A stretch of DNA of 64,000 nt from Muribaculaceae bacterium (GCA_017505535.1 JAFVPD010000002.1:1-64000); one strand, 5' to 3'; positions 11,247-21,592 are shown, numbered from the stretch's first letter. Notes: generated from the letters alone by a model not told the origin. Numbers and translations: made by a program.

Positions 11247-11852
11247 TTATTTAGAATACAACTCAACGATCAATTGTTCCTTGATGTTTTCGGGGATATC
11301 TTCACGGGCAGGAATGTGAAGCATTTTACCTGCTTTTGCGGTTTCGTCCCATTCCAACCAAGGATATTTGCTGTGGTTGAAACCTGAAAGAGCATCTACA
11401 ATCACTTCAAGTGATTTTGATTTTTCGCGAACACCTACAACATCTCCGGGTTTTACTGAGTATGATGCGATATTCAACACTTCACCATTTACTACAATGT
11501 GACGATGAAGAACCAATTGACGAGCTGCTGCACGTGTGGGAGCGATACCAAGACGATAAACGGTATTGTCAAGGCGAGCTTCGAGCAATTGAAGAAGCAC
11601 TTCACCTTTCACACCCTTGGTGCGTGAAGCTTTTTCAAAGAGATTGCGGAATTGTTTTTCAAGAACACCATAGGTGTATTTAGCCTTTTGCTTCTCACGG
11701 AGCTGCATACCATATTCTGAAGTTTTTCTTCTTTTATTGGCACCATGCTGTCCTGGAGGGAAGTTTCTTCTGGCTTGTACCTTATCTTCACCGAAGATAG
11801 GTTCTCCAAATTTACGAGCAATTTTGGATTTTGGTCCTGTATATCTTGCCAT
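11247..11852 (-). CDS. rpsD: 30S ribosomal protein S4
   Basis: S4 starts assembly of the 30S subunit by binding the 5' domain of 16S rRNA. At 201 residues it is full length, with [17 protein letters not shown] at the N-terminus and the S4 RNA-binding fold containing [10 protein letters not shown] and [17 protein letters not shown]. No zinc-binding cysteine cluster is seen. In other bacteria S4 represses its own operon, and here a 151-base untranslated gap precedes it. Confidence 0.98.
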   Translation of the reverse strand: MARYTGPKSKIARKFGEPIFGEDKVQARRNFPPGQHGANKRRKTSEYGMQLREKQKAKYTYGVLEKQFRNLFEKASRTKGVKGEVLLQLLEARLDNTVYRLGIAPTRAAARQLVLHRHIVVNGEVLNIASYSVKPGDVVGVREKSKSLEVIVDALSGFNHSKYPWLEWDETAKAGKMLHIPAREDIPENIKEQLIVELYSK

Positions 11853-12003
11853 TTTTTAATTCTGTTTTTGCGAGAGGTTGATGCGCTCACCTGTGCAGCC
11901 GCGACCATAGAGAGGTGATAAAATTATGATCTTTCACTTAATAAGCGCACGACTTTCTCTCAAGTTTAATAATTAGTGATGTCACAAAAGAGATTACCGG
12001 GTA
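11853..12003 (-). promoter_or_regulatory. Structured gap upstream of rpsD, possible S4 autoregulatory leader
   Basis: Most neighbouring genes in this cluster are 1-35 bases apart, but rpsK and rpsD are separated by 151 bases. The RNA strand contains CACCT ... AGGTG and repeated GAGAG / CTCTC segments that allow competing pairings, and no promoter box is evident. A leader bound by S4 is the likeliest reading, by analogy with known S4 autoregulation. Confidence 0.35.
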
Positions 12004-12393
12004 TTATACTCTTCTTCTCTTGGGAGGACGACAACCGTTGTGGGGAAGTGGAGTAACGTCAATGATTTCTGTTACTTCGATGCCGGCACCATGAATTGTG
12101 CGAATTGCTGATTCACGACCGTTACCGGGACCCTTAACGTAAGCTTTCACTTTGCGCAATCCAAGGTCAAATGCAACCTTTGCGCAATCTTGTGCTGCCA
12201 TTTGTGCTGCATAGGGGGTGTTCTTTTTAGAACCACGGAAACCCATTTTACCTGCACTTGACCAAGAAATTACTTGGCCTTCGCTATTGGCTAAGCACAC
12301 AATGATGTTGTTGAAAGATGAGTGAACATGAAGTTGACCTGCTGCGTCAACTTTAACGTTTCTCTTCTTAGCTGCGACTGTCTTTTTTGCCAT
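12004..12393 (-). CDS. rpsK: 30S ribosomal protein S11
   Basis: S11 lines the platform of the 30S subunit near the E site. The 129-residue protein has the usual core [18 protein letters not shown], the glycine-rich [11 protein letters not shown] and the conserved basic C-terminus [12 protein letters not shown]. It lies 9 bases after rpsM and is followed by the structured gap before rpsD. Confidence 0.98.
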   Translation of the reverse strand: MAKKTVAAKKRNVKVDAAGQLHVHSSFNNIIVCLANSEGQVISWSSAGKMGFRGSKKNTPYAAQMAAQDCAKVAFDLGLRKVKAYVKGPGNGRESAIRTIHGAGIEVTEIIDVTPLPHNGCRPPKRRRV

Positions 12394-12402
12394 AATTTTC
12401 TA

Positions 12403-12783
12403 TTATTTAGTAGCTTTTTTCTTGTTAGCAACTGTTTTCTTGCGACCTTTACGGGTACGTGCATTATTCTTTGTGCTTTGGCCACGCACGGGAAGACCAA
12501 TACGGTGACGGATGCCGCGATAGCAACCAATATCCATCAAACGTTTGATGTTGAGTTGGATTTCACTGCGGAGATCACCTTCTACTTTATAATCAGCACC
12601 AATTACTTCACGTACTTTTGCGGCCTGATCATCGGTCCAATCTTTTACTTTGATATTTTTATCTACTCCTGCTTTCTCAAGAATTGAGTTTGCAGCGCTG
12701 CGACCGATGCCGTAGATATAAGTCAAGGCGATTTCACCTCTTTTGTTTTGGGGGAGGTCAACTCCCACGATTCTTACTGCCAT
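12403..12783 (-). CDS. rpsM: 30S ribosomal protein S13
   Basis: S13 sits in the head of the 30S subunit and bridges to the large subunit and P-site tRNA. The 126-residue protein shows the start [20 protein letters not shown], the helix-hairpin-helix [11 protein letters not shown], and the basic [20 protein letters not shown]. The gene is between rpmJ and rpsK, in the standard order. Confidence 0.98.
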   Translation of the reverse strand: MAVRIVGVDLPQNKRGEIALTYIYGIGRSAANSILEKAGVDKNIKVKDWTDDQAAKVREVIGADYKVEGDLRSEIQLNIKRLMDIGCYRGIRHRIGLPVRGQSTKNNARTRKGRKKTVANKKKATK

Positions 12784-12818
12784 ATTTTCTGACTAAATTT
12801 TTTCAAAAATAACAATAA

Positions 12819-12935
12819 TTATCCTTGACGTTGTTTATACTTAGGGTTTTTCTTATTTATCACATACAGACGTCCCTTGCGACGTACAATCTTGCTGTCG
12901 GGGGTGCGCTTCTTAACTGAGGCTCTTACTTTCAT
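12819..12935 (-). CDS. rpmJ: 50S ribosomal protein L36, zinc-free form
   Basis: This 38-residue protein reads [20 protein letters not shown], then a [18 protein letters not shown] end. The Cys residues at the two N-terminal zinc positions of classical L36 (CxxC) are replaced by Thr and Ser, and the later Cys and His are also missing, so it cannot hold the usual zinc ribbon. Such zinc-free L36 is common in Bacteroidetes. It is placed between infA (19 bases before it in transcript order) and rpsM. Confidence 0.97.
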   Translation of the reverse strand: MKVRASVKKRTPDSKIVRRKGRLYVINKKNPKYKQRQG

Positions 12936-12954
12936 AAATTATTTCGTTTTTTTA

Positions 12955-13173
12955 TTATTTGTATCTAAATGCAATTCGGCCTTTGGAGAGGTCGTAGGGT
13001 GACATCTCGACGCGCACTTTGTCGCCGGGAAGAATTTTGATATAATGCATACGCATTTTACCAGAGATGTGGGCTGTGATTTCATGCCCATTTTCAAGTT
13101 CTACACGGAACATTGCGTTGGATAATGCCTCTACGATGACTCCGTCTTGTTCGATTGCTGCTTGTTTTGCCAT
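12955..13173 (-). CDS. infA: Translation initiation factor IF-1
   Basis: IF-1 occupies the ribosomal A site during initiation. The 72-residue protein is a single OB fold with the hallmark [20 protein letters not shown], then [15 protein letters not shown] and a C-terminus [10 protein letters not shown]. It is 7 bases downstream of map, the usual arrangement in Bacteroidetes. Confidence 0.98.
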   Translation of the reverse strand: MAKQAAIEQDGVIVEALSNAMFRVELENGHEITAHISGKMRMHYIKILPGDKVRVEMSPYDLSKGRIAFRYK

Positions 13174-13180
13174 ATAATTC

Positions 13181-13963
13181 TTATATAAATCTATCTCCTA
13201 ATACTTCTTGTATATAATCAAATGTTGTGAGTATCTGTGGCTTGCCGTTTACCATCGCTATTGTGTGCTCATAATGAGCCGAGGGTTTGCCATCTTTGGT
13301 CGAACATGTCCAACCGTCCGACGCAATCTTGACATTGCGACTGCCCATGTTTACCATAGGCTCGATGGCGAGGCACATCCCGTTCTTAATAACAGGGCCT
13401 ATTCCTCTTCGACCATAATTGGGGACCTCGGGTGACTCGTGCATCTTTTTACCTATACCATGTCCACACATTTCGCGAACAATTGTATAGCCACGAGCCT
13501 CACAATAGGTTTGAATGGCATTTGCGATGTCGCCTATGCGCTTTCCTTCTACACATGCCTCTATTCCTTTATAAAGCGATTCCTTTGTAGTCTTGCAAAG
13601 TGCCATGACTTTGGGATCTATTTCGCCAACAGGGAATGTATAACATGTATCGCCGTGAAAACCGTTATATTCAACAACGCAGTCGGTGCCTATTATATCT
13701 CCCTCTCTCAATGTATAATTTGAGGGGAAACCATGTACAACCACTTCATTTACCTCAATACAAAGAGTGCCGGGGAAACCTCCATAGCCTAAACAAGCCG
13801 GACGACCGCCATTGTCAAGAATGAATTCTCGAGCAATTGTATCAAGGCGGTGAGTTGTCACACCCGGAGCCACCCACTTGGCTACTTCGCCAAGTGTGCG
13901 GCTTACAAGTGTGTTAGCTTGTTGCATAAGCTCAATTTCTTCCGATGTCTTGAGATAGATCAT
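13181..13963 (-). CDS. map: Methionine aminopeptidase, type I
   Basis: Map removes the initiator methionine from new proteins. The 260-residue protein has the pita-bread metal ligands in order: Asp in [17 protein letters not shown] (two), His in [11 protein letters not shown], Glu in AIEPMVN and a C-terminal Glu in YEHTIAM. There is no N-terminal zinc-finger extension. The gene lies between secY and infA and completes the spc operon. Confidence 0.98.
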   Translation of the reverse strand: MIYLKTSEEIELMQQANTLVSRTLGEVAKWVAPGVTTHRLDTIAREFILDNGGRPACLGYGGFPGTLCIEVNEVVVHGFPSNYTLREGDIIGTDCVVEYNGFHGDTCYTFPVGEIDPKVMALCKTTKESLYKGIEACVEGKRIGDIANAIQTYCEARGYTIVREMCGHGIGKKMHESPEVPNYGRRGIGPVIKNGMCLAIEPMVNMGSRNVKIASDGWTCSTKDGKPSAHYEHTIAMVNGKPQILTTFDYIQEVLGDRFI

Positions 13964-13996
13964 TTATAATCTTAAAGTAGCTTAAACATTTAAAGA

Positions 13997-15331
13997 TTAA
14001 TATGCACTTCCGGTTGTGCGTCCCTTGATCTTACCATCTTTCATCAATCCATCATAGTGGTGCATCATCAAATGGCTCTCGATTTGTTGAAGTGTATCAA
14101 GTACTACACCAACAAGGATGAGCAATGAAGTTCCACCAAAGAATTGTGCAAAGTTTTGGCTGATGCCGAAGAAACTTGCGAAAGCTGGAAGAATTGCTAC
14201 AATGCCGAGGAATATTGAACCTGGCAATGTGATGCGCGACATGATTGAGTCAAGGTACTCAACAGTTTTCTTACCGGGTTTAACACCGGGAATGAAACCA
14301 TTGTTACGTTTCATGTCTTCAGCCATCTGAGCAGGACGAACAGTGATTGCTGTGTAGAAATATGTGAACGCCACAATCATCACAAAGTACACAAGATTAT
14401 ACCAAAATCCGTTTATGTCGGTAAAAGCTGATGTGCCATCTGATCCGAAACCGGCAAATGTGATGGGGATAAACATGATTGCTTGTGCAAAGATGATAGG
14501 CATTACACCTGCAGCATTTACTTTCAAGGGGATGTATTGGCGTGCACCTCCATATTGTTTGTTACCTACAATACGTTTAGCATATTGCACGGGCACTTTG
14601 CGTGTGCCTTGTACAAGAAGCACTGCACCTACGATTACAGCAAACAAGAGCACCAATTCTACAATGAACATGATAAGACCACCTTCTGAGCCGGTTGACC
14701 CTGGGAGACGACTTGTAAATTCATAGAACAATGCACTTGGGAAACGAGCAATGATACCCACCAAGATGATGAATGAGATACCATTACCGATACCACGGTC
14801 TGTAATGCGCTCACCAAGCCACATGATAAACATTGATCCTGCAGCAAGAATGATTGTGAGGAACGCAATTGTCCAGAAGCCCATATCTACATATCCTCCT
14901 GCACTTGTTACTTGTACCTTAAGGTTGATCAAATAAGCAGGTGCTTGGAGCAAAAGAATGAGCACTGTGAGGTAACGTGTGTACTGATTCAATTTTTGAC
15001 GACCACTTTCTCCCTCACGTTGCATTTTTTGGAACGAAGGCAATACCATTCCCAACAACTGAATCACGATCGATGCAGTAATATAGGGCATGATACCAAG
15101 CGCAAATATAGACGCTTGTGAGAAGGCGCCACCTGAGAACATATCAAGGAGCTGCATGAGACCACTCTTGTTTGTGAAATTGGCAAGAGCGTCCAAATCA
15201 TCGGGGTGGAATCCCGGCAGCACAACGTAACAACCCAATCGGTACACAAGTACCAAAAGGAGTGTTACGAGAATGCGCTTGCGCAGTTCTTCAATAGTCC
15301 AAATGTTTTTTATGGTTTGAATGAATCTCAT
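13997..15331 (-). CDS. secY: Preprotein translocase subunit SecY
   Basis: SecY forms the protein-conducting channel in the inner membrane. The 444-residue protein has about ten membrane segments, the plug-region pattern MFSGGAFSQASIFALGIMPY, and the cytoplasmic loop GERITDRGIGNGIS. The C-terminus carries HHYDGLMKDGKIKGR. It follows rplO by 6 bases, so it is translated from the ribosomal protein transcript. Confidence 0.98.
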   Translation of the reverse strand: MRFIQTIKNIWTIEELRKRILVTLLLVLVYRLGCYVVLPGFHPDDLDALANFTNKSGLMQLLDMFSGGAFSQASIFALGIMPYITASIVIQLLGMVLPSFQKMQREGESGRQKLNQYTRYLTVLILLLQAPAYLINLKVQVTSAGGYVDMGFWTIAFLTIILAAGSMFIMWLGERITDRGIGNGISFIILVGIIARFPSALFYEFTSRLPGSTGSEGGLIMFIVELVLLFAVIVGAVLLVQGTRKVPVQYAKRIVGNKQYGGARQYIPLKVNAAGVMPIIFAQAIMFIPITFAGFGSDGTSAFTDINGFWYNLVYFVMIVAFTYFYTAITVRPAQMAEDMKRNNGFIPGVKPGKKTVEYLDSIMSRITLPGSIFLGIVAILPAFASFFGISQNFAQFFGGTSLLILVGVVLDTLQQIESHLMMHHYDGLMKDGKIKGRTTGSAY

Positions 15332-15337
15332 TATAAT

Positions 15338-15784
15338 TTAGACTTTATTGATTGAACCTCCGGCAGCTTCAATAGCTTGTTGAGCTGCTACCGAGAAAGC
15401 ATTTGCTTCAACAGCAACTTTACGAGTGATTGCGCCATTAGCAAGAATCTTAACAAGCTGTTTCTTGTTGATGTAGCCTGCTTCACGAAGTTCAGCAAGA
15501 CCGATCTTTTCAAGATTCTTAGCTGCAGCAAGCGCTTCAATGTCGCTTACGTTGATTGCTTTATACTCTACGCGATTGATGTTTTTAAAGCCGAATTTTG
15601 GCAAACGACGTTGCAAAGGCATTTGACCTCCTTCAAAACCGATCTTGCGGCTATAACCTGAACGAGATTTTGCACCTTTGTGACCACGTGTAGAAGTGCC
15701 ACCTTTACCAGAACCGGCACCACGACCAATGCGTGTTTTGCTCTTGTGTGAGCCTACGGCGGGTTGTAAATTACTTAAATCCAT
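15338..15784 (-). CDS. rplO: 50S ribosomal protein L15
   Basis: L15 is a 23S rRNA-binding protein with a long extended N-terminus. The 148-residue protein shows KTRIGRGAGSGKGGTSTRGHKG, in pieces GRGAGSGKGGTSTRG and HKGAKSRSG, then GGQMPLQRRLPKFGF, all typical. It lies between rpmD and secY. Confidence 0.97.
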   Translation of the reverse strand: MDLSNLQPAVGSHKSKTRIGRGAGSGKGGTSTRGHKGAKSRSGYSRKIGFEGGQMPLQRRLPKFGFKNINRVEYKAINVSDIEALAAAKNLEKIGLAELREAGYINKKQLVKILANGAITRKVAVEANAFSVAAQQAIEAAGGSINKV

Positions 15785-15798
15785 AGTTTAAAATTATT

Positions 15799-15978
15799 TT
15801 AAGCGTTGGTCACTTCTACCAAATGACGAACTTTGTTAACCATACCCATCACGTCGGGGGTGTTTTCTTTCACCACTGACTGATTCATTTTCTTCAAGCC
15901 GAGTGCGTCAAGTGTACGTTTTTGTACTGCTGGACATTTGATGCGGCTTTTTACTTGAGTTATCTTAATTTGAGCCAT
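15799..15978 (-). CDS. rpmD: 50S ribosomal protein L30
   Basis: This 59-residue frame reads MAQIKITQVKSRIKCPAVQK and ends HLVEVTNA. It matches the short bacterial L30 and has the usual TLDALGLKKMNQSV segment. It lies 14 bases from both rpsE and rplO, its standard place. Confidence 0.97.
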   Translation of the reverse strand: MAQIKITQVKSRIKCPAVQKRTLDALGLKKMNQSVVKENTPDVMGMVNKVRHLVEVTNA

Positions 15979-15992
15979 AGTAGTTACGTTGA

Positions 15993-16511
15993 TTAACCGT
16001 TAAACACTTTGTCAACTCCGATACCACGATTTTGTGCTACTTGTGCAGGGCTACGCATTTCTCCAAGAGCTGCGATAGTTGCCTTTACAAGGTTGTGGGG
16101 GTTTGATGAACCCTTTGATTTTGCAAGGACGTCAGTGACACCAACGCTTTCAAGCACTGCACGCATCGCACCACCAGCCTTAACACCGGTACCGGCTGAC
16201 GCTGGCTTAAGAATGATGCGTGAACCACCAAACTTAGCATATTGTTCGTGAGGAATTGTACCTTTGTGAACAGGTACTTTGATAAGATTTTTCTTTGCCG
16301 ACTCTACACCTTTTGCGATTGCAGCTGTTACTTCGTTGGCCTTACCGAGACCCCAGCCAACAATACCGTTTTCGTTACCTACGACTACGATTGCTGCAAA
16401 AGTGAATGTACGTCCACCTTTTGTAACTTTGGTCACACGATTGATGGCAACAAGGCGATCTTTGAGCTCGAGCTCGTTAGTTGATTTTACTCTGTTATTC
16501 TTATTTGCCAT
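15993..16511 (-). CDS. rpsE: 30S ribosomal protein S5
   Basis: S5 contributes to decoding fidelity and mRNA unwinding at the entry channel. The 172-residue protein has an N-terminal double-stranded RNA-binding fold ([37 protein letters not shown]) and the S5 C-terminal domain with [19 protein letters not shown]. It lies 5 bases from rplR and 14 bases from rpmD. Confidence 0.98.
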   Translation of the reverse strand: MANKNNRVKSTNELELKDRLVAINRVTKVTKGGRTFTFAAIVVVGNENGIVGWGLGKANEVTAAIAKGVESAKKNLIKVPVHKGTIPHEQYAKFGGSRIILKPASAGTGVKAGGAMRAVLESVGVTDVLAKSKGSSNPHNLVKATIAALGEMRSPAQVAQNRGIGVDKVFNG

Positions 16512-16516
16512 AATTT

Positions 16517-16858
16517 TTAGAATTTAAGGCCACCGTTGCGAGCGGCATCTGCCAATGATTTAACACGACCGTGGAACAAGTATCCGTTACGGTCAAAAAC
16601 TACTTCAGTGATACCGGCAGCAATTGCTTTTTGTGCAATAGCTTCGCCAACTTTAGCAGCGATTTCAATCTTTGTACCTTCTTCAATACCCTTTGATGAA
16701 GCCGATGCAAGTGTCTTGCCTGCCAAGTCATCAATGAGTTGTACATAAATCTGCTTGTTGCTGCGGAATACCGACATGCGAGGACGTGCGGCGGTGCCAG
16801 ACACTTTACCGCGAATGCGGGTTTTGATTTTATTTCTTCTTTGTATCTTAGAGACCAT
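16517..16858 (-). CDS. rplR: 50S ribosomal protein L18
   Basis: L18 binds 5S rRNA and places it in the central protuberance. The 113-residue protein carries [39 protein letters not shown] and the C-terminal [20 protein letters not shown]. Start and spacing fit the standard rplF-rplR-rpsE order. Confidence 0.97.
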   Translation of the reverse strand: MVSKIQRRNKIKTRIRGKVSGTAARPRMSVFRSNKQIYVQLIDDLAGKTLASASSKGIEEGTKIEIAAKVGEAIAQKAIAAGITEVVFDRNGYLFHGRVKSLADAARNGGLKF

Positions 16859-16874
16859 AATTAATCTATTTTAC

Positions 16875-17429
16875 TTATTTAGCACCTGCCGATTTACCTG
16901 ACTTGCGACGAATAACTTCGCCAACAAACTTAATACCTTTACCTTTATATGGTTCAGGTTTACGCAATGAGCGAATCTTTGCACATACTTGACCAAGAAG
17001 TTGTTTATCGCTACTTTCAAGGATGATGAGAGGGTTTTTGTTTCTCTCAGTTTTTGCCTCTACTTTAACTTCTTTGGGAAGCTTGATATATATCGCGTGT
17101 GAGAAACCGAGCGAAAGTTCGAGTACTTGACCGTCAGATGTCGCACGATAACCAACACCTACCAATTCCATTTCTTTGCGATATCCTGCTGATACACCTA
17201 CTACCATGTTGTTGATCAACGCACGGTAAAGACCGTGTTGTGCGCGGTGATCACGTGCATCAGATGGACGTGCGATTGTTACTTGGCCGTCTTCTACTTT
17301 GATTTCGAGTTCGGGGTTAACTTTTTGTGTAAGTTCACCTTTAGGACCTTTTACTGTGACTACTGCGTCGTTAACCGATACAGATACGCCAGCGGGGATT
17401 GCTATGGGAGCTTTTCCTATTCTTGACAT
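16875..17429 (-). CDS. rplF: 50S ribosomal protein L6
   Basis: L6 sits near the factor-binding site of the large subunit. The 184-residue protein starts SRIGKAPIAIPAGV, contains two tandem L6 folds, and ends with the signature EPYKGKGIKF. A TCCTCC stretch on the plus strand (GGAGGA in the mRNA) just upstream is one of the few Shine-Dalgarno-like sites in the window. Confidence 0.98.
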   Translation of the reverse strand: MSRIGKAPIAIPAGVSVSVNDAVVTVKGPKGELTQKVNPELEIKVEDGQVTIARPSDARDHRAQHGLYRALINNMVVGVSAGYRKEMELVGVGYRATSDGQVLELSLGFSHAIYIKLPKEVKVEAKTERNKNPLIILESSDKQLLGQVCAKIRSLRKPEPYKGKGIKFVGEVIRRKSGKSAGAK

Positions 17430-17448
17430 AATTTTTTCCTCCTATCGA

Positions 17449-17847
17449 TTAATAAACGTAACACAATACTTCACCACCTATCTTAAGGTCGCTGGCCTTT
17501 TTATTGGTCATTACGCCTTGTGATGTTGATAGAATGGCAATTCCTAAACCATTTAATACACGGGGCATATCTTTATAGCCGGTGTATTGACGAAGACCCG
17601 GACGTGATACGCGCTTCAAACCTTTGATAGCGTTCACTTTGTCAATGGGGTCATACTTTAAGGCAATCTTGATTATTCCTGCGGGAGTCTCTCCTTCTAC
17701 GAACTTGTAATTCAAGATGTAGCCTTGCTCAAAAAGGATCTTTGTGATCTCTTTTTTCAAGTTTGAGGCGGGGATCTCGACTACACGATGTTGAGCCTTG
17801 ATCGCATTTCTCAATCTTGTTAAATAATCTGCTATTGGATCAGTCAT
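17449..17847 (-). CDS. rpsH: 30S ribosomal protein S8
   Basis: S8 binds the central domain of 16S rRNA and in other bacteria also represses the spc operon. The 132-residue protein has DPIADYLTRLRNAIKA and the C-terminal GLGIAILSTSQGVMTNKKA. Its 81-base upstream gap contains the hairpin TTGGG/CCCAA at 17869-17883, which could take part in control. Confidence 0.97.
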   Translation of the reverse strand: MTDPIADYLTRLRNAIKAQHRVVEIPASNLKKEITKILFEQGYILNYKFVEGETPAGIIKIALKYDPIDKVNAIKGLKRVSRPGLRQYTGYKDMPRVLNGLGIAILSTSQGVMTNKKASDLKIGGEVLCYVY

Positions 17848-17928
17848 TTTATTAATTGTTTAAATTGATTGGGCTTTTCCCAACAATATTTAATACTCAC
17901 TATAATATTGCGAAGTAAGAATTGTGTA
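17848..17928 (-). promoter_or_regulatory. Hairpin-containing gap between rpsN and rpsH
   Basis: This 81-base gap is longer than the gaps around it. It holds TTGGG-CTTTT-CCCAA at 17869-17883. No promoter box is evident. A role in S8-dependent control is only suggested by the position. Confidence 0.25.
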
Positions 17929-18198
17929 TTACCAACTTGCTTTTTTAACTCCAGGGATAAGTCCGGCAGAAGCCATTTCGCGGAATTGGATACGTGAGAT
18001 TCCAAATTGACGCATATATCCTTTGGGACGGCCAGTGATGCTGCAACGATTGTGCATGCGCACTGCTGATGCGTTCTTAGGAAGCAATTGAAGAGCCTCG
18101 TAGTCACCGGCTGCCTTGAGGGCTGCTTTTTTTGCGGCATATTTTGCTACGAGTTTTGCTCTCTTCACTTCGCGGGCTTTCATTGATTCTTTAGCCAT
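17929..18198 (-). CDS. rpsN: 30S ribosomal protein S14, zinc-free long form
   Basis: The 89-residue protein is the longer S14 type that lacks the zinc-binding CxxC pairs. It carries [20 protein letters not shown] at the start, [20 protein letters not shown] in the middle and the typical [11 protein letters not shown] end. It lies between rplE (8 bases away) and the gap before rpsH. Confidence 0.97.
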   Translation of the reverse strand: MAKESMKAREVKRAKLVAKYAAKKAALKAAGDYEALQLLPKNASAVRMHNRCSITGRPKGYMRQFGISRIQFREMASAGLIPGVKKASW

Positions 18199-18206
18199 AC
18201 TATAAT

Positions 18207-18752
18207 TTATTTAGCGTTTTTGAAAGGTAATCCAAATTGCTTGAGTAGCGCATATCCTTCTTCGTCTGTGTTTGCTGTTGTAACGAATGTAATGTTCATA
18301 CCAAGCATCTTTGTGATGTTATCAATGTTGATTTCGGGGAAAATGATTTGCTCTGTGATACCAAGAGTGTAGTTTCCACGTCCGTCAAGTTTTCCTTCAA
18401 TACCTTTGAAGTCACGAATACGAGGCAACGCAACACGAATGAGACGTTCAAGGAACTCATACATGCGATCGCGACGAAGTGTTACCATAACTCCAACAGG
18501 CATTTTCTTACGAAGCTTGAAGTTTGAGATATCCTTCTTTGAGAGAGTTGCAACTGCTTTTTGACCTGTGATGGCTGTAAGCTCGTTGATTGCTGTCTCA
18601 ATGATTTTCTTGTCTTGTGTTGCTTGTCCAAGACCTTGGTTGATCACAATTTTTTTCAACTTAGGCACTTGCATCACTGTAGTGTAGTTGAATTCTTTCA
18701 CGAGAGCGGGAACAATGCGCTCTGTATAGTCTTTACTAAGAGTTGTAGCCAT
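18207..18752 (-). CDS. rplE: 50S ribosomal protein L5
   Basis: L5 binds 5S rRNA and contacts P-site tRNA. The 181-residue protein shows [46 protein letters not shown] and FPEINIDNI, all typical. Its start overlaps the rplX stop by one base (TAATG), indicating translational coupling. Confidence 0.98.
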   Translation of the reverse strand: MATTLSKDYTERIVPALVKEFNYTTVMQVPKLKKIVINQGLGQATQDKKIIETAINELTAITGQKAVATLSKKDISNFKLRKKMPVGVMVTLRRDRMYEFLERLIRVALPRIRDFKGIEGKLDGRGNYTLGITEQIIFPEINIDNITKMLGMNITFVTTANTDEEGYALLKQFGLPFKNAK

Positions 18753-19072
18753 TATTTAATCTCCTCTCCTGATTTTTTAGAATAACGAACTGTCTCTCCC
18801 TTCTCGTTCTTACGCAATCCTACGCGTGTGGGCTTGCCACTCTTTGGATCCAAAAGGCTGAGATTTGAGATGTGTACAGGCGCTTCCATTTTAACAATAC
18901 CGCCTTGGGGGTGTTTTGCGCTGGGTTTAGTGCTCTTAGACACTACATTGACACCTTCTACGATGGCACGTTGTTTGCTCACAAGTACTGAGAGAACACG
19001 ACCTTGCTTGCCACGGTCTTCACCGCTAAGCACGTAAACTGTATCACCCTTTTTAATATGTAATTTTGTCAT
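18752..19072 (-). CDS. rplX: 50S ribosomal protein L24
   Basis: L24 is one of the first proteins to bind 23S rRNA during assembly. The 106-residue protein has the KOW motif [20 protein letters not shown] and then [21 protein letters not shown]. Its stop shares a base with the rplE start. Confidence 0.97.
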   Translation of the reverse strand: MTKLHIKKGDTVYVLSGEDRGKQGRVLSVLVSKQRAIVEGVNVVSKSTKPSAKHPQGGIVKMEAPVHISNLSLLDPKSGKPTRVGLRKNEKGETVRYSKKSGEEIK

Positions 19073-19092
19073 TACTTAATTCTTTCTATGGG

Positions 19093-19458
19093 TTATAGTA
19101 CTTCGGGCGCAAGTGAAACAATCTTCATGTTGGTAGCACGAAGCTCACGGGCAACGGGGCCGAAGATACGTGTACCACGAAGTTCTCCTGCATTGTTCAA
19201 TAACACACACGCATTGTCGTCAAAGCGGATATATGAACCATCGGGACGGCGCACTTCCTTCTTTGTGCGTACAACAACTGCTTTAGATACAGTACCTTTC
19301 TTTACGTCAGATGAGGGAATTACGCTCTTTACGGTAACAACGATAATATCTCCTACTGATGCGTAACGACGACCTGTACCACCTAATACACGGATGCAAA
19401 GTGCTTCTTTTGCTCCGCTGTTATCTGCTACGGTTAAACGGCTTTCAGTCTGTATCAT
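19093..19458 (-). CDS. rplN: 50S ribosomal protein L14
   Basis: L14 contacts the small subunit at an intersubunit bridge. The 121-residue protein starts [20 protein letters not shown] and ends AREL...[10 protein letters not shown], with the conserved [20 protein letters not shown]. It lies 2 bases from rpsQ. Confidence 0.98.
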   Translation of the reverse strand: MIQTESRLTVADNSGAKEALCIRVLGGTGRRYASVGDIIVVTVKSVIPSSDVKKGTVSKAVVVRTKKEVRRPDGSYIRFDDNACVLLNNAGELRGTRIFGPVARELRATNMKIVSLAPEVL

Positions 19459-19460
19459 AA

Positions 19461-19718
19461 TTACTTAACTTTTTCGATTATTTCTACTAATCTCCATCTT
19501 TTTGTCTTGCTCAGGGGACGAGTTTCCATCAGCTTCACTGTATCGCCAACGCTGCACTCATTCTTTTCATCATGAGCATGGTATTTCTTTGTCTTGTTGA
19601 CAAACTTACCATAAATGGGGTGTTTTTCTTTCCACTTGATTGTAACAGTGATTGTCTTATCACCCTTGTTGCTCGATACAACCCCAATACGTTCTTTTCT
19701 TAAATTTCTTTTTTCCAT
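19461..19718 (-). CDS. rpsQ: 30S ribosomal protein S17
   Basis: S17 is a primary 16S rRNA-binding OB-fold protein. The 85-residue protein shows [38 protein letters not shown] and the signature [20 protein letters not shown]. It is placed between rpmC and rplN. Confidence 0.98.
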   Translation of the reverse strand: MEKRNLRKERIGVVSSNKGDKTITVTIKWKEKHPIYGKFVNKTKKYHAHDEKNECSVGDTVKLMETRPLSKTKRWRLVEIIEKVK

Positions 19719-19729
19719 TGTTCTTGGGA

Positions 19730-19927
19730 TTATTTAATATTTAGTTCACGCTGACGCAACTCAGTCTTAACGCGTGCAATCATTTTACGGTCCTGTGTAA
19801 TCTTTGCAGGATTGTCCAATGGAGAGATTGAGTGATTGATCTTCTGTTGAAGATAAGCTTTCTCCATTTCTTCAAGACGATCCTTGAGATCTTGAGTGCT
19901 AAGCTCTTTGATTTCTTCTTTCTTCAT
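19730..19927 (-). CDS. rpmC: 50S ribosomal protein L29
   Basis: L29 is a small two-helix protein at the tunnel exit. The 65-residue protein has [20 protein letters not shown] at its start and [20 protein letters not shown] at its end. It lies 12 bases after rplP. Confidence 0.95.
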   Translation of the reverse strand: MKKEEIKELSTQDLKDRLEEMEKAYLQQKINHSISPLDNPAKITQDRKMIARVKTELRQRELNIK

Positions 19928-19939
19928 AATCTTTCAGTA

Positions 19940-20371
19940 TTACACATTTTGACTTGGATCATAATCACGACGTACTACAAATTTTGTAGTAACGGGAAGT
20001 TTTTGTGCTGCCAAACGCAATGCTTCTTTTGCAATTTCGTAGCTAACACCTTCAACTTCGATGAGCATGCGACCGGGAGTTACAGGCGCTACGAATCCTT
20101 CGGGAGCACCTTTACCTTTACCCATACGCACTTCGGCTGGTTTCTTTGTGATAGGCTTATCGGGGAAAATGCGAATCCAGATTTGTCCTTGACGTTGCAT
20201 ATAACGTGTCACAGCAACACGAGCAGCTTCAATTTGACGACCTGTAATCCATTTTGATTCCAAAGTCTTTATACCAAAAGAACCGAATGCCAACTGATTG
20301 CCGCGTTGTGCTTGGCCTTTCATACGGCCTTTTTGCTGGCGGCGAAATTTGGTTTTCTTAGGTTGTAACAT
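19940..20371 (-). CDS. rplP: 50S ribosomal protein L16
   Basis: L16 helps position A-site tRNA on the large subunit. The 143-residue protein starts [19 protein letters not shown] and carries [20 protein letters not shown] and [15 protein letters not shown]. It is 22 bases after rpsC. Confidence 0.98.
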   Translation of the reverse strand: MLQPKKTKFRRQQKGRMKGQAQRGNQLAFGSFGIKTLESKWITGRQIEAARVAVTRYMQRQGQIWIRIFPDKPITKKPAEVRMGKGKGAPEGFVAPVTPGRMLIEVEGVSYEIAKEALRLAAQKLPVTTKFVVRRDYDPSQNV

Positions 20372-20393
20372 TGTTCTTGTTCAATTCAGGGGT

Positions 20394-21125
20394 TTAACGA
20401 TTGTTTTTTTGTTTGCGGAAACCGCCACGACGAGGTGCGTTGTTGTTTGATCCACGACCTTCTTTTGCTGATGTAGTGAAAGAAGGAGCAAGATCACGTT
20501 TTCCGTAAACTTCACCACGACAAATCCATACCTTTACACCAATCACACCAACTTTAGTGTGAGCTTCTACAAGTGCGTAGTCGATGTCGGCACGAAGTGT
20601 GTGAAGTGGAGTACGGCCTTCTTTAAACATTTCAGAGCGTGCCATTTCAGCGCCGTTAAGACGACCACTGATTTGGATCTTGATACCCTCTGCACCAGCA
20701 CGCATTGAAGATGCAATAGCCATCTTAACTGCACGACGGTAAGCAATTTTACCTTCGATTTGACGTGCTACTGTGCTTCCTACGATTTGTGCGTCTAATT
20801 CAGGACGTTTAACCTCGAAAATGTTGATTTGTACATCTTTGTCTGTGATCTTCTTGAGCTCTTCTTTGAGTTTATCTACTTCTTGACCACCTTTACCGAT
20901 GATAAGTCCGGGACGTGATGTGCAAACTGTGATTGTTATCAATTTGAGCGTACGTTCGATAACGATACGCGAAACGCTTGACTTGGCAAGACGGACATTG
21001 AGATACTTGCGAATCTTAGAGTCTTCGAGAATGGTATCTCCGTATTTCTTTCCGCCATACCAGTTAGAATCCCAACCTCTGATGACTCCCAAGCGATTGC
21101 TTATAGGATTAACTTTTTGACCCAT
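20394..21125 (-). CDS. rpsC: 30S ribosomal protein S3
   Basis: S3 lines the mRNA entry site. The 243-residue protein starts [20 protein letters not shown], has the KH-domain signature [18 protein letters not shown] near residue 75, and the C-terminal [14 protein letters not shown] and [16 protein letters not shown]. The tail is basic and Asn/Arg-rich. It lies 6 bases from rplV. Confidence 0.98.
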   Translation of the reverse strand: MGQKVNPISNRLGVIRGWDSNWYGGKKYGDTILEDSKIRKYLNVRLAKSSVSRIVIERTLKLITITVCTSRPGLIIGKGGQEVDKLKEELKKITDKDVQINIFEVKRPELDAQIVGSTVARQIEGKIAYRRAVKMAIASSMRAGAEGIKIQISGRLNGAEMARSEMFKEGRTPLHTLRADIDYALVEAHTKVGVIGVKVWICRGEVYGKRDLAPSFTTSAKEGRGSNNNAPRRGGFRKQKNNR

Positions 21126-21131
21126 AGTCTA

Positions 21132-21542
21132 TTATGCTTCGTTTTTAGCGTTATTAATTGTATCTACAAACAATGTAACGTGATTTGAACGTTTACGTAT
21201 TCTGTAACCTCTTCCTTGAGGAGCTGTGCGAAGGCGCTTCAACATTGGAGCACAATCTACGAAGATAGTGCTAACGTATAATTCACCGTTTTCAGCTTTT
21301 TTCTCGTTTTTAGCTTCCCAGTTGGCAATTGCTGAACGGAGAAGTTTTTCAACTTTAGCTGCAGCTTCCTTATTAGAGAATTTGAGGATACCCAACGCAC
21401 GGAACACTTCTTTACCGCGCACCATGTCTGCGACAAGGCGCATTTTGCGGGGAGAAGAGGGCACGTTTTTCAACTTGGCAAATGCCTGAGTTTTGCGGGC
21501 TTCCTTCTTTAAATCGGCTGATTGTCTTTTTCTTACACCCAT
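21132..21542 (-). CDS. rplV: 50S ribosomal protein L22
   Basis: L22 reaches into the exit tunnel through a long beta hairpin. The 136-residue protein shows the core [20 protein letters not shown], the hairpin region [19 protein letters not shown] and the end RSNHVTLFV. Its N-terminus has about 20 extra basic residues compared with the shortest forms. Confidence 0.97.
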   Translation of the reverse strand: MGVRKRQSADLKKEARKTQAFAKLKNVPSSPRKMRLVADMVRGKEVFRALGILKFSNKEAAAKVEKLLRSAIANWEAKNEKKAENGELYVSTIFVDCAPMLKRLRTAPQGRGYRIRKRSNHVTLFVDTINNAKNEA

Positions 21543-21592
21543 TGTATTTTAATTCTTTTTTTTATCAAAATTATTTATATCCAGGGCCCTAA

